This document shows positions 13,031 to 25,401 of a DNA stretch of 64,000 nucleotides, piece by piece. The stretch lies in the NCBI RefSeq assembly GCF_000264905.1, contig NW_006763150.1, positions 310,001 to 374,000 on the forward strand, read 5' to 3'. Source of the DNA: Stereum hirsutum FP-91666 SS1 (lineage: Eukaryota; Basidiomycota; Agaricomycetes; Russulales; Stereaceae). The notes below the pieces were generated by a model, which searched no databases, was not told the origin of the DNA, and was given only the letters and a program-made list of their open reading frames with translations. Position 1 is the stretch's first letter; the number at the start of each line of letters is the position of its first letter. A program made the translations under genes and the position numbers.

Positions 13031-13050
13031 GCCGTATCATAAAACCCCTA
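13031..13050 (-). repeat. Right terminal inverted repeat of Harbinger-type element
   Basis: Read inversely it begins TAGGGGTTTTATGATACGG, matching the left end at 9374-9393. It lies about 180 bp beyond the transposase start codon. Confidence 0.8.
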
Positions 13051-13275
13051 GTCAAAGTTATTGCCACTCAGAACCGGATGGCACGTCATGTGATCGTGGT
13101 ACTCGCCCGATTGAGTCTAGGCTCGCTTTGTTCTGAGATTAGGCCCAGCATAAATTAGAGCGCGTTCGACGCGTCTGCTTTCCCAACTTGCACCCCGACT
13201 CCCATCATCCCGCATCCCGCATCTGCGCATCCTGGCTGTTCTTCCTCACTACAATAACCAAACATCTACACAACA

Positions 13276-14750
13276 ATGCCCAAGGTACCTTCTTTCAAGA
13301 CGCTGTGGGAGAGACCCTCCCCCACCTCGATCTCGAGGGCGCGCGCAAAGGTCTCAGGGTGCGTGTCATCTCTTCTGCTATATGACTATTCCATTAGTTG
13401 ACATCCTCTGCCTTCGCTCTCATTCTCTATCGACAGCGCTCTCAACAGTGTCACTCGTGCCGTTCAACGCACTGCTCGGGCGCACCGAACAAGTGCATCG
13501 AGCTCGTCGGTGGCGTCTTCATTTGAAGACGCCTCCTCGTCTACGGATCAGTCCTCCCAGGTGCGTCGCCTTTCATTATCTCTCTATACATCATTCTTAT
13601 AGATTGTTTTTATCAGGACATAGAGACTCCCCGGAGCACCATTCTCTACGGGAAGGACACAGACAGTTCGTCTGAGGTTGATGTTGAGGTGTGTGTCACG
13701 GCCCTTAGGTGTCCCTACAGTATCTGACGACGTTATTGTTCGAAGGTTGTTAGCACCTCATCACCAGACGATCAGGAGGTGCGTACTACATTCGGTAGCT
13801 GTTTCGGTCCACAAGCCTAACATATTTCACAGACATCGTCCGGTTCCTCGTTCATCGTGCCCGCTACCCCCTGCGATGCTGAAGAGTCCTTCGAGTCCTT
13901 CACGCACCCAACCCCACCCCCCGAAACACTGTACGAGACCATCGCGTCTCGTTCTCTCCGAGAACAACCCGACGTCGACACACGTCTCCCCGTCAACCCC
14001 TTCGCCGACTCCCACGCCACCCCCGTTATCAGCTACTACGAGCACGATACTGTTGTCCAGAACAGTATCAACATCCAAGAAGAAGAAACAAGCCCCCTGT
14101 CATACACCGACCTCGCCTGCAACACCGGACTTGTCGATGCCTGGACCACGATCTCCTCCTCATCGAGTGGCGCACCCCAACATCCCAACGAACCTACGCT
14201 TCCTACACTCGACTCCCTCTTCGCGAGTGGCATGCTCGTCGACCCCGGAGTCCTCCCTCAGGAGGTCTTCTTCAGCTCCTCCAACATGAAGCGCAAGCGT
14301 ACGCCCGAGGATGAGGACGAGGACCAGTCGAGCGATAGCGATCGCGCTCCCGACTACCACTACGCCACCGACCGCCCGTCGAAGAGGCGCGCCACCGCCA
14401 CCTTCAACATCCCCAAGCTCATCGTCCCCGACCATCCCATCTCCATCGAGGCCGCACGTCGTCAACAGGAATATCCTGTTGGAGCTCAGACACACTATGT
14501 TGACGTCTTCATGACGTCCGACAATGAGTCTGACTCTGAAGCGAGCTCAAGCAGCTCGTCCGACACATCATCCTCTGCTGCCTCGTATCGTGGTCGTTCT
14601 CGGGTTCGAAGGGCTCGGGATTTCCGGAGCCGTCGCCGCTCTGCGGCCCCTAGCCCTCCCCCTTCCTCCTACGCTGCTAGCAGCGTCTCGGGTGACTCTT
14701 ACAACCTCTCTTATCCGGAGGTCTACATCAAGTCGGAGCCCCTTTTCTAG
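13276..14750 (+). CDS. Ser-rich acidic protein of unknown function
   Basis: Exons 13276-13358, 13437-13560, 13617-13688, 13746-13778 and 13833-14750 give 409 aa. The start MPKVPSFKTLW gives the only frame that joins all exons. The N-terminal 30 residues are basic, followed by Ser/Thr- and Asp/Glu-rich low complexity. Near the middle is a nuclear-localisation-like cluster (MKRKRTPEDEDED, then RPSKRRA), and an Arg-rich Ser/Arg tail follows (RGRSRVRRARDFRSRRR). The end YPEVYIKSEPLF contains IKSEP, a YKxE-like sumoylation consensus. No known domain was recognised; a nuclear regulatory role is only inference. Exons 3 and 4 (72 and 33 nt) are both multiples of three with phase-0 borders, so skipping either would keep the frame. 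Confidence 0.72.
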
Positions 14751-14751
14751 T

Positions 14752-14772
14752 TTCTTCTTCTTCTTCTTCTTC
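14752..14772 (+). repeat. (TTC)7 microsatellite
   Basis: Seven uninterrupted TTC units begin one base after the stop codon of the Ser-rich gene, in its 3' UTR. Confidence 0.95.
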
Positions 14773-15421
14773 CTCTGTGTCATTATCCTATGCATGCTCT
14801 TCCTCCGTTCTCGTGTTTACCGCTACCTTACAGCCTTGCTATTCGTGTATCGTGCTTTCTGTGCTCTATCCCTGCTCCATCTTCCCCTTCCTAGTCTCTC
14901 CTCTATCTTCTCCCCTTCTGTATCACTAACCTGAATGGGCTGCCACACACTGGCTACCCTCGGCTCTTTATTCCTTCACACTATAGATCTGTTGCAGTTC
15001 CTGCTTCATGCTTCCCACTTCCTGCTACTCGACGCTCTTGACTCTGCCATACTCTCCATCCGCTTTCTGTTTTCGTATCCTAGCTTTAGCTTTCGCTTTC
15101 GTTTTCGTTCTCAGTGCTACTGTATTATTAGTGAAATTACGGTGTGTCGCTAGTACTGTACGTCGTTACTACACCACTATTCAATCCGTCATCGTTGTGT
15201 TATCGAATAAATGGGCCACATTGGCGCCAACTTAAATTTCTTTGATTTATGCTTGCAGTGGGATTGTCTTCTGCACAAGCACCGTATCCTGGTGGCCACC
15301 AGGAGCGTGTGTTTCAAATAAGTACAGGAGATGCTCGTGGGGATCCTGAGGACTTGTGTATTGGGCCTTACTGGTCGTCTTTCGAAATGCCTCAAGTCCC
15401 AAAAAGCATACTGCGTTGCAA
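14773..15421. other. 3' UTR and spacer before tRNA
   Basis: A pyrimidine-rich downstream region of the Ser-rich gene. No coding motif was recognised. A TCGAATAAATG stretch near 15201 could serve in 3' end formation. Confidence 0.4.
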
Positions 15422-15495
15422 GGCCGACTAGCTCAGCTGGTTAGAGCGTCGTGCTAATAACGCGAAGGTCTTGGGTTCGATCCCCACGTTGGCCA
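15422..15495 (+). tRNA. tRNA-Ile (anticodon AAU), intronless
   Basis: A full 74-nt cloverleaf. The acceptor GGCCGAC pairs with GTTGGCC plus discriminator A. The D arm is GCTC AGCTGGTTA GAGC. The anticodon stem TCGTG/CGCGA holds loop CTAATAA (anticodon AAT), and the T loop is TTCGATC. The A and B boxes of the internal Pol III promoter are present (TAGCTCAGCTGG, GGTTCGATCC). One T-stem position (T:C) is mismatched as read. There is no intron. Confidence 0.95.
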
Positions 15496-15779
15496 TAATG
15501 ACTGCCAGACTACCGTAACGGACCGACGGTAGGCGGGCACTCTATTTGCTCTTTTTCACTCATACTGTTAGGTTTTTATGTCCACTCACTACTGGTATAT
15601 GTATATTCTTCGTTTGCTCCTTTGTTTTCCACGGGCTCAGCATTCGATGAATACGGAAGTACACATTGATTCCACGCTGCTTCACAGGCCAATATCTACT
15701 TCCGTTGAACTAAATTGAATCGCCAGATCATTCATAAACTTTCCCGATGCAGAGTTGTACAGGGCTACGCAAGCACCGA

Positions 15780-18700
15780 CTACGAAGATGACCTAGCGAC
15801 GGCATATAACGCGTCTTTATCCCCGCTCTCATCCACCAAAGACTTCAAGAACCCGTCTTCCTTCTTCAGAAGCTCGCTGGGCCTATCGAACTCGACCTAT
15901 CACAAGTCCCGGTAAAAAATGAGCTTAAAAGTCCTTCTACAGGGGAAATGTGGGGTCGGGTACTCACGATCTCGCCAGCGTCGAGCACCATCTGAAACAC
16001 GAGGCGATCAGCGTCAGCGGAGGGAGGGTGAGAACGGTGGGAGATGACCTACGATTTTATCTGCGTCCATGATAGTTTGTAGACGATGCGCGACGGTGAT
16101 GACCGTCACATCTTTCTTCAATTCCGTCCTCAGCGACTCTTGGATGACAGCATCCGTTTTATAATCAATCGCGGACGTCGCTGCAGTCCCAACAACGTTA
16201 GAACGGTAGTATTTTCACGGAAGGAAGATAAAAGAGTGCAAACCTTCGTCGAGGATGAGCAGTTTGCTCTCGAGCACCATCGCCCGAGCCAACGCGATAA
16301 TCTGACGCTGTCCGACAGAAAGATTACTCCCCCCACGCGCCATGTGAGTGTCAAGCGTAATCATACTCTCCTCTCCCTCATTTTGGACAGAGAAAAGTCC
16401 GGCGGAACGGAGAGCGGAGTTCAGCGTCGCATCGTCGAATTGGTCGAAAGGATCCAGGTTGCGTCGGAGGGTGCCACTCAGAAGTTCAGGCTAGTATGCG
16501 TTGTTAATGATGTTTTACAGATGCGTGTAAATATAGGAAGACGGGCAATACTCACCACTTGAGGGATAATGGTGATATGGCTACGGAGTGAGTCCAAGTT
16601 GACGGAGGAGATAGGCAGTCCATCGTAATACACCTCGCCCTCGGTAATGATGCAACGCAGCAACGCTAGAGTCAACGAACTTTTCCCGCTACCGGTACGT
16701 CCAACGATTCCGACTCGTTCTCCAGCTTTGATCTCGAAGGAGATGTTATCTAGCACTTTAGGACCGTCCTGAATAAGAAATCACATCCGAATCAGTACTC
16801 TATCCTACTGTGAAATTACTCATAAATGGATAAGGTCTTCACAGCGGAGTATCGTGCGCTCAGGTTTTCGACTTTTAGTTCGCCACTGGAAGGCCAGTAC
16901 GCAGGTGGAAGTCTATCCTCAGTCGGAGATGGCTCTTGCTCAATGACCATGTATTGCTGCAGACGCTCGAGACTGTTTCCTGTTGGCACACGCACCGTGA
17001 TATCAGCACGAAAAAGCGCGCTCAAAAGGGAAATGATTTCGTACCATTTACTTCGAACTGGTTCAGCTGTTGCACAAACCATATAATCTGCTGGCCAAAG
17101 CTGAAAGCCAGCGCTATATGCCGACAGGGCGAGAGTTTCAGCAACTTACGAAAAAGGATCGAGGCTGCAATTGAGGGTGCTTACTCAAGGTGAAAGCGGC
17201 ATTGGACGTGTTGACATTCGTGTGTCCATATACGTAGTAGAAGCCCAACGCAGCGGCGAACATGCTGCCCATACCGTTCACACGAATGCTGATCCATCTG
17301 CAAAAGTCGAGACAGAGTTCAACACTTAGGTTTGACATACACGCATAGGCAGGAGGGTGCGTAGGGATTCGTTCTTACTTGCTCAAGTCGTTGAAGACCC
17401 GATTCGCACGGGTGTATTCATCGATTTTGGCGGCGGATTTGAGCAAGGTGGACTCCTGAGCGCCGTAGGCACGGATAGAGACTAGGAAACCACCATAAGC
17501 ATCGAATCAACGAAGACATAAAAGCTACGCCAAGATAAAACTTACTGATCCCTTCGACAGCCGCACCGAAATGCGCTACTACCGGTGCTTTCGCCTTGCT
17601 CATTTCTCGCTTCACCGACAGTTGCGCCTTCATGTAAATATTTCCCAGAGTAACCCCTAAAAATATGTTAGATCATCGCCTCGCATGAGGCTGATGCGAT
17701 GTCGAAAGGGCGTACCGGCAGCCGCGATGACTATCCCGACGAGACCTACTCTTGGGGTAAAGATAAGGATGACGAAAAACCGAACAGTGAGGACTACCGC
17801 GACTTCGAAAACGGAAGAAAAACCGTCTGGAATGACGGAGTCGACTAAACAATACTTGTCAGCGACTAGGATCATCTAACGAAGACGTCCTAGCTATAAC
17901 TCACTTGCGGATACATCCAGTGTACATCTAGTGATGATGCGAGCTACCGGCGTTTTGTCGAGCCATCTATCGCATTGTTGTATCAGCGAACGAGTACGGG
18001 CCCTGAGACAAATGAGATACAGACCTCAGAGTCGTTCTCAAAATGCTAGAAATAAGCCTCCGATGAATCATGCCGGAGGCTCGTAAAGCACCCTTGAAGA
18101 GGATCATCTGTGCGATAGCATATACCACGGACATGCCTGCACAAAACAAAATATAGAGAGCCAGATAGCTGACGAAGGATTGAGCACGCTGGAACGTATA
18201 TCTTTCGAGTCCATCAAGATACTCACAACGTGACATTAACATCTTCGGGACGATGGGTCAAGTATTGATTTGCCCATTGTCCGAGGATCCAGGGTTGGAG
18301 CACCTCGATAATGCATTCGAAGATCGTCGCCAGCGCGAACAGAGACCAAAACATAGGGCCGCCCAGTGCCTCAATGTACATTTTGACTTTCAAAATCGTC
18401 AGTTGAGCACACGCGACGGGAAAAAGTCCAAAATACACTGACATGACTGCCAGCTGATGTGACCCTCAGCTGTCTCCTCTTCGAGGACGAGCTTCCCATC
18501 CTTCTTATCTTCCTTCTTCGATGCCTCTTCATCGAGGTCAGGGACGTCGACAGCTGCAGCAGCCCTCTCCTCCACCTCTTTCTCCTGTCTGGCTTCTTCC
18601 CTGAGTTTCCAGTTCTTGGCTAGAGCATCTGACATCGTTCCTTGACTGAGAATTTGACCGTCTGAACCAAGGGATACGACGAATTCGGCGATTGGTGCTG

Positions 18701-21700
18701 TGATACTGACGTTGTGAGTCTGTTTCAGCCCAAAATAGCGTTAGAATTGGCGTGTATGTTAGGGTTTGGAAAGCACGACACACACCACTAGAAGTAACGT
18801 CCTTCCTTGAACAAGAGGACCAGTAAAGCACTTTTCGACAATCCATTTGGCCGTGTGCACATCCAGCGCGGCAAGAACCTGCGAGGCCCGTATGTCAACG
18901 TCGAGCCGTACAAATCGAGAGCATAGACCTTACATCATCCAACAAAATGATCTCCGCAGAAGAGTAGACAGCACGCGCCAGTGTCACTCGAGCCTATTGT
19001 AAATAATGAGACTGACACTCTTTCACTCGACGAAGTGCGTTACTATACTTTTTGTCCTCCACTGAGTGTGAGGCCCCGCTCTCCAATTTCAGTTTCGTCG
19101 CCGGCATCGAAGAGGGATAAATCATGGGTAAGACCGCACTGATGTATCACTGCGCCGAGAACAATGAAGTTCGATGGGCCTTCCTAGCAGACTTATTATC
19201 TGATTAGAGGAGAGCGCACCTTGAGAATAGCGATCCTCGTTAAAGAGAGAGTCGAAGAGAATATTTTCCTACCCGAAGACATTGCTAAAATCAACGGCTA
19301 TTATCTTCGGTTGACGTGAGGTCACCCACCTTGATGGTGGCATTCATGACCCAAGATTCCTGCGCAGCGTACGCCACGCCTCCGGCTCTTGGAAGATTGA
19401 ACCACGAATCAGGCCCAGATTGTACAAAGTGCATCTCGCCTGTTTGACGCAGTCAATACATGTTCAATTGAAGACATTCGTTGGACCATCGGCTGCTTAC
19501 CCAGAAGTGCCATCAGAAGCGAGGTCTTCCCGCAGCCTTTCAGTGTATATTATGATTGAGCGAAGAAGTACATGTCTGGACAGCAGAGAGAAACAACGCA
19601 CCCGTGGGCCCGACGATAAGGTTTATACATCCTTTCTTGAACAAAAGTTCTTCCTCAACGCGTAGCGTGAAGCGCCGTTTCGACGGCGTCGTGGCCCCTG
19701 AGTTGCTCTCATTGGACCAAGTAAACGATGCGGCTCTAAATCCGATCTCATTAGTCTCGATAGGCGTCACCATGTCCGAGAAGGTCTCGCTTTCGGGTGC
19801 GAATTCGTCTAAGAGCTCAGTCTAGTAGTAGAGTAGAGAGCAAGTCAGGCGCGAGGGGCCAGGGGGATTCAAATCGGACAAACCTCTGTCAGGAAGTCTG
19901 TGATACGGTCGAGAGAGACTTTTGCTTTGATGACCGGTGGTACGAAGAAGAGCGAATGCGCCAATTTGGTCCGCAGAATATTGAATACTGTCGGGAAAGC
20001 GAGTTGATCAGACTGTAGCATGTGAGAGGGTGTCCAGATGACTTACGTGCTATGGATGCGAAGACAGTGGCGGCTATATGGCTTGCTCGTCAACAAGCCC
20101 ATACAATTCAGACGAAATTCGAGTCATACCGTCTAAAACTCCCTTCATCACCAGAGCCTATCAAGGTGATGAGTTCATTAAAACCAGTATCCCAGAGTCG
20201 AACGGGTGTGCCACTCACATAGAAACTGTAGGTTGCAGCCTCGGTCAGACATGGGATGATGAACCTTGCATCATATACATGGTCAGAGTTTAGAAACCAG
20301 CATACAAAGCCAGTAAAATGAGGATGACGCACTGGCAAGACCTCGTTAACAACGCCAGGACTTTGTTCTTGAAGAGCCACTCCAGCTCTACTTGACGCTT
20401 CTCGTTGATGGATTCGCTCATCTTGCGCTCCCAACCGAACATCTTTACCATCCTGATGACGCTGAGCGCTATTTAGGAGTGAATCAGTGGATAATAATCC
20501 TCACGCAAAGGGTAGAATACTTACTTTCTGTGACGAGCTCGACACGATCGTCGCTCTAAGTTACAGTACATCTGTGTTAGACGATCTATATCATTGACGA
20601 CCGAAATTCTTACCTTTTTCGCCATCTCTCGAGAGACATTTTGTAACAGCTTAGCGAGGAACCTCGGAAGAGGTAGTCCTAACAACGTAATCCCAAGCCC
20701 TGCCAATGCGCTGAGAAATCACATAAAGCCACAACGAAGTTAGCACTCGCACATCCTCATACAGGATCTGATCACATCACCTCCACCCGAGGAGCTTGTA
20801 CAGAAAGATGGTGGACCCGATGATCCCGATGGGTACAGACACGAGAATTTGTAACACGTCCATACTCCTCCCGAGCGACTGCAAGTCGGCGGATATCAAG
20901 TTGTTCATGCGTCCGACAAGACTCTTCGAAGTGGCAGGTGCAGTTGTGGGAGGTGTGATAACTGTAGAGTCTTCGGACTCTTGGACGGTCGTACCCAAGT
21001 CGGAGCGAGCTTCAGCAGTCTCCGTTGGTTGCCCATCAGGTCCACCCGTAGATGTGGACTCAGCATCGATAGGCGCTGCAGTACTCTCCGAGGTGACGGG
21101 TGTGGTCGTCCCAGAGGGAGATGTCTTCTCGTCGCCACTGATGTCCGCAACCATCCGAATCCGCAACGCGTGTTGTAGGACCAATTGAGTGAGAATTGAC
21201 TCCATACGCACGATTATGATCGAATTGATTTGTTGATAGTTCTGCATGAGCACAACGTTGACGAACGGCGCAAGGAACAGCTTGAAACGGCCACGTTATC
21301 GTTAGCTCCAGAAATCTTATTACAAACATTTTAAACGAGGTGGAACACACTCACGGAGAGTGCCCAAACCCAAGGGCGCACGATCGCACCCTCCCCAGAT
21401 TTCTCCAAATACATCAAGAGTTGCCGAAGGACATAGGGCGACAAAAGTTGTGTACCCGTCTGACACGCTATAAGGAAGCAGCTGGTCGCGAGCTCGCGTC
21501 GGAAGACTACAATTAGCCCAAGCAGCATACGCCAATGGCCAAAAGCTTTCTTCGCTTGCACTTTTCCTGTATCGTCTACTTCCTCGAACATTTTCGAAAG
21601 TGGATCGCATTGGGGAAACGCGATGCGCACGAGGTTCTTGACCTGATCTTCATCGGCTAGAGGAGGCAATTCTGACAAGGGTAAATGGAGAGCATGGTAT

Positions 21701-22552
21701 GCCTTCCAGACGAGCTTGTCCAGGTAGATGAAGAGGATACGGGTCAACGGCGAAGCCGTCTGCACTGGGTTCGGAGGCGTTGGATTCTAAGGGTGGCGAC
21801 GGTGTCTTTAGAATCTGGTCAGCGTCGAACTCATTGGATATGTGCTTACAGCAGGGTCGAAAGGGACATATTTTCTAGGCGTGAAGAGTGGCAGGAGCAC
21901 CCCAGTGAAGGTGAGGACACAGAAAATGGCCCACACCAGCGAACCGTGCTCGGCAGGAGACTCTGTGTACGTCAGGAAGGGGACAATATCGCGGACAAAG
22001 AGTACGCCCCATGCGATCGCCAGGATGAACCTGGCATGGCTGACTGCCACTGATAGTCTCTCGGAAAAGATAGCGAAAAAAGCAAGAATGCAGTTATAGA
22101 TCTGTCAAAATGAGTCAGCGCGTCAATCTGGCATGAGAGAAGTGGCGACTGACGAGGGTAAGGCAGAAGGATGCAATCGTTCTTCTGTTAGAGACATCGG
22201 CAGTGAGGAACCAAGATATCGAGAGGCCGGCTACTACAACACAACCAACGAGGAGACGAATAGCTTCGGATGTGAAGATTGGCGCTCCACCGTGAGCAGT
22301 GACGCGTCCGTTCAGTCCCTTCACGTCCAGAGGACTGATCTGTGTGTCACTTCTCCAGGCAAGGCAGACAGAAGACTTGGTAACGAGCACCAGGAAGGAA
22401 AAACAAGAAACGTATAAGGGGATAACCAAAGTGTCAGACCACGGGCTATCGTCTCTGGACCTGGCTGCTTCAGAGACATAATGCTCGGCCTGCTGGACCA
22501 CAAGGGTCGAGTTCAACATAACAACAAGACAAAATTTAGGTTGGACAAGCAC
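15780..22552 (-). CDS. ABCC-type (MRP/YOR1-like) multidrug ABC transporter
   Basis: A full-length exporter (TMD-NBD-TMD-NBD) with many short introns. NBD1 has Walker [12 protein letters not shown] (split by an intron inside the motif near 19550-19600), signature [14 protein letters not shown] and Walker B IILLDDVLAALD. NBD2 has Walker [20 protein letters not shown], signature [14 protein letters not shown], Walker B KLLILDE followed by ATSAID, and the switch His in [14 protein letters not shown]. The C-terminus ends RSSS at TAG 15780-15782. Asp in place of Glu after the NBD1 Walker B is typical of ABCC proteins, in which only site 2 hydrolyses ATP well. The family exports drugs, organic anions and glutathione conjugates at plasma membrane or vacuole. 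A Ser/Thr/Glu-rich linker sits around 20940-21120. The 5' end is unresolved: coding similarity reaches about 22552, the first in-frame ATG is at 22519, and a small upstream exon starting near 22672 is possible. Confidence 0.92.
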
Positions 22553-23179
22553 GAAGTTCGCCTAAACGTGGGAGATATGGAGTCGAAGCAGGATGGTACA
22601 GCAGTTGCCGGTCGTCGAGAAAGGAGTCAGAGGGTTGATATCTGTGACCTGAGTTAGGTGCATGCTATAAATAATTGAGCCACCATGAGCTGCATAACGC
22701 ACGCTCTATAAGTAGAGTCCAAATGAAGACGCGATAAGAACTAGTATTGCATCACACGAAGGTCCGAGCTCAGATGGGTTGAGATGGGCTGCTGGCAGCG
22801 GGCTTTGCTGACCGCGATAATACGACTCTGTCAAAGCTCTCAGCCCTGGTATTGCTAGAATGCAGAATTTTCAGCAGCGTAGATGCAGAAGATGTCATAC
22901 CTACATTCCAGTGTACCTGACTTACGATAATGTAGTACAAGTCGACAGGTTGGGTAGGTCGGAACGTTCGAGGCGGCACCTACTCCTGTCACGCGTGGCG
23001 CTGCAATCAACCGTTCGCGTGGCACCCTGAGAAAGTGTCCCCGTCTCCGCAGGTCTCCGCTCAACTCAGCGACGTTCAAAGATTGATCCTGACTGTAACC
23101 CTTCATTCATCCTTTGCTCGCCAAGGAACAGGACATTTGTTCTCCCTGTGCTCTCCTTTCTGCCATCCAGGCTGATGCG
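22553..23179. promoter_or_regulatory. Divergent spacer between ABC transporter and F-box paralog
   Basis: It contains the 5' side of both genes and possibly a first exon of the transporter (ATG at about 22672). Short open frames on the minus strand (22770-23106) lack recognisable motifs. Confidence 0.4.
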
Positions 23180-24623
23180 ATGGTGCAAACACGATCACAG
23201 AAGAGAACTGAAATGATTCCTCATCTTCCCGTAGAACTTCTTCTCACAAAGATCGCCCGTCTCTCCTCCCAAAAGGAACTCGTACCTCTTTGTCTTGCGA
23301 ACTGGCAATGGCATGACATCGCGATCAGAGAGCTCTATAAGAGCATACACCTCTGTGAGACATGTAGACCAATTTTTGTAGAAGGAGACGAAGACGAAGA
23401 CGATGAGATCGAGAATATTTCAGCTGAGGCACCAACTACGAAGTCACTATCGGAGCGACTCCGTTGTCTGTGTTGGGAACTTTCGCTTGACAGCTCCAAA
23501 GCCAATCTTGTGGAAGAAATAGATATCAAGGAAATGGAGTAAGCCTCTCGTTTCATCCAGCTGCCCGTCACTCTCCAAGTCCGTAAATTGATTTATCCCT
23601 TGGCTCCTGTTTAGGAGCAAAACAGTCACCGGCGAGTTACGTGTTGAACAAGGCCGTCAAATTCAAGAACTTGTCCTCGTGCTACCCAACTTGCGGGAGC
23701 TTGTGCTCCTGTACGTCCCCCAAACTAGACTAACATCCACTCGAGCTTCGCAGATTGAGCTGGTTCTTTTCTTATGTCATGGTGCACACTGCACTACTTA
23801 TTCACCGTCGTTGTCTATGTCAGTCACAAATCCGACATACATTACCTGGATGTCACCTTCACTGATTGCCTTCAATCGTCGGAAAATACGAACATATCGT
23901 ACACACCCTTACCTCCACATCGCTACACGTGTTTCACTGGTTCCATACAGTGGTTCGATTACCTGCCTAGGCGAGAGACCATCGCCGAGATAGTATTAAC
24001 CGACAATACAAGGGGTTTCTCCGATCTTCATTGCATGGTCGGTCTTCAGTGCTTCACAGGGTTGAAGTCTTTACAAATACCAGGATCCCTGTGGCAATAC
24101 ACGCCCTGGGATATGGACGTAGCAGGCTACCACGTTGTGAAAGCTATGACTATCATTAGCGAACATGTCCCTTAGCTCAAAGAACTTGTATTGTGCTACG
24201 ACGAATGCCCATGCAGGCTCCTTGTGGTACAAGAGGTTCTTGTTGCCTGACACTTCGGTCGTTTAAGCCTGCTGATGGTATCCACTTTTTTAACTTGGCC
24301 TTGTAGTCCGCAGAGCCTCCGACGAAAGTCTACTTCAGAGCGCTCATTTCACTGAGAATGGAGGTCATCACTTCCGACTCGGGCCCCCTAATGTTTGACT
24401 GGGGGGAGGATGGGCCTAAGCACTCGGTTGATGAAGATGTCCTGTCTGATCATATCCGTAGCATAGGAGACAGCTCCCCCTCCCTACGTCGGTGCGCAAT
24501 CATCGACGGTTGTCGAGGTCAGTGTTATCCGGTCGAGTTTCACTTTATGGGCGACATGTTTACTCTTCTGTTGTAGGTAATGAGTACTGGGTCCGTGGAG
24601 AGAGTGGATGGACTTTGGCGTGA
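23180..24623 (+). pseudogene. F-box family paralog with in-frame TAG (probable recent pseudogene)
   Basis: The exon pattern 23180-23538, 23615-23710, 23824-24226, 24307-24517 and 24577-24623 follows the intact paralog at 49965-51563. The N-terminus has the F-box block PHLPVELLLTKIARLSSQKE. The LRR-like part has TGLKSL and LKELVLCY. In exon 3, TAG at 24173-24175 replaces the Trp codon (TGG) conserved in both paralogs: the context is HVP-stop-LKEL here, QVPWLKEL and RVSWLKEL in the others. Everything downstream stays in frame and resembles the family, and exon 3 has exactly the same length (403 nt) as in the intact paralog. The simplest reading is a single recent G-to-A nonsense change. A truncated product of about 260 residues containing the F-box would still be possible. 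Confidence 0.75.
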
Positions 24624-25401
24624 GCGCGCGGTTTGATGGTCCAAAATGGTCACAAAGATGGTCTGAATCGGGTTTCTCATTTGCTTTCCTGGTTCGTCAT
24701 CACTTCAACTCGCTGGCCAGAGTTATTTCTCACACCTCCGGACGCTCATGTACTTGCTTTGATTTGGTCATTTTCTGGCTTGTTAGTAATCTTCTTTTCA
24801 TGCGGTCCATGTCAACAGCCTTTCTCACCCATCTTTGTCGTGCCGCCGTGTTTTCCGGGGCCTTGGGCCACTGGTACTTTGACCCCGCCTGATTCTGGTC
24901 GATTAAATCAGTATTTCTCTCCATGATATTCGTCTCCAACTTCCATACCAGCAATATTGCGTGCTCCAGGATTTGCTTTCCGACTTTCATCCGCCCTATA
25001 ATAAGGGACAACCGTGTTTTGACCGTGTTCTCAGCCCTAAACGTTCTTCGCCATAAAAATCAGCTTCATATGTTTGTATTTATCAGGGATTTAAGCTGAT
25101 GGCCTACCCTTCTACCCGTCTACATGTGCGGCATGCAGAACGATGATGAGCCTCGGGGACGGGCCACAGTGGCGCGTGATTTAAACCCCGTCGGAAACAT
25201 CCGGACCGCTTGCCGGCCGTGGTCCGTCAGACTCAGATGGGTTCCCACAACGCCACCTCTTTCCTAAACCACCACCATCCCTGTCGTCTGCCCCAGCTCC
25301 TCGACGCAATCTACCCACAATCCTGTCCAGACAGAACTTAAAGCTTAACTCAAAACAGTTACCGCTGGTAAAGTAGCTTCGTATACTGTTTCACGGCAAT
25401 T
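24624..25401. other. Spacer upstream of POLD4
   Basis: 3' region of the F-box paralog and promoter of the polymerase subunit gene. No motif or gene was recognised. Short open frames overlap on both strands. Confidence 0.4.

Larger units (their letters stand above)
9374..13050. mobile_element. PIF/Harbinger-type DNA transposon with two genes and terminal inverted repeats
   Basis: Inverted repeats bound a 3,677-bp unit. The left end TAGGGGTTTTATG (9374) is matched perfectly by the inverted right end (to 13050), with 17 of 20 outer bases identical. Inside are a convergent DDE_Tnp_4/HARBI1-like transposase (minus strand) and a second gene with a trihelix/Myb-like segment (plus strand). That two-gene layout is typical of PIF/Harbinger elements. 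Both genes have open frames and consistent splice sites, so the copy looks young. TA flanks GGGG at both ends. A longer target-site duplication could not be fixed: outside TA the flanks read GTCAAG on the left and GTCAAA on the right. Confidence 0.8.
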
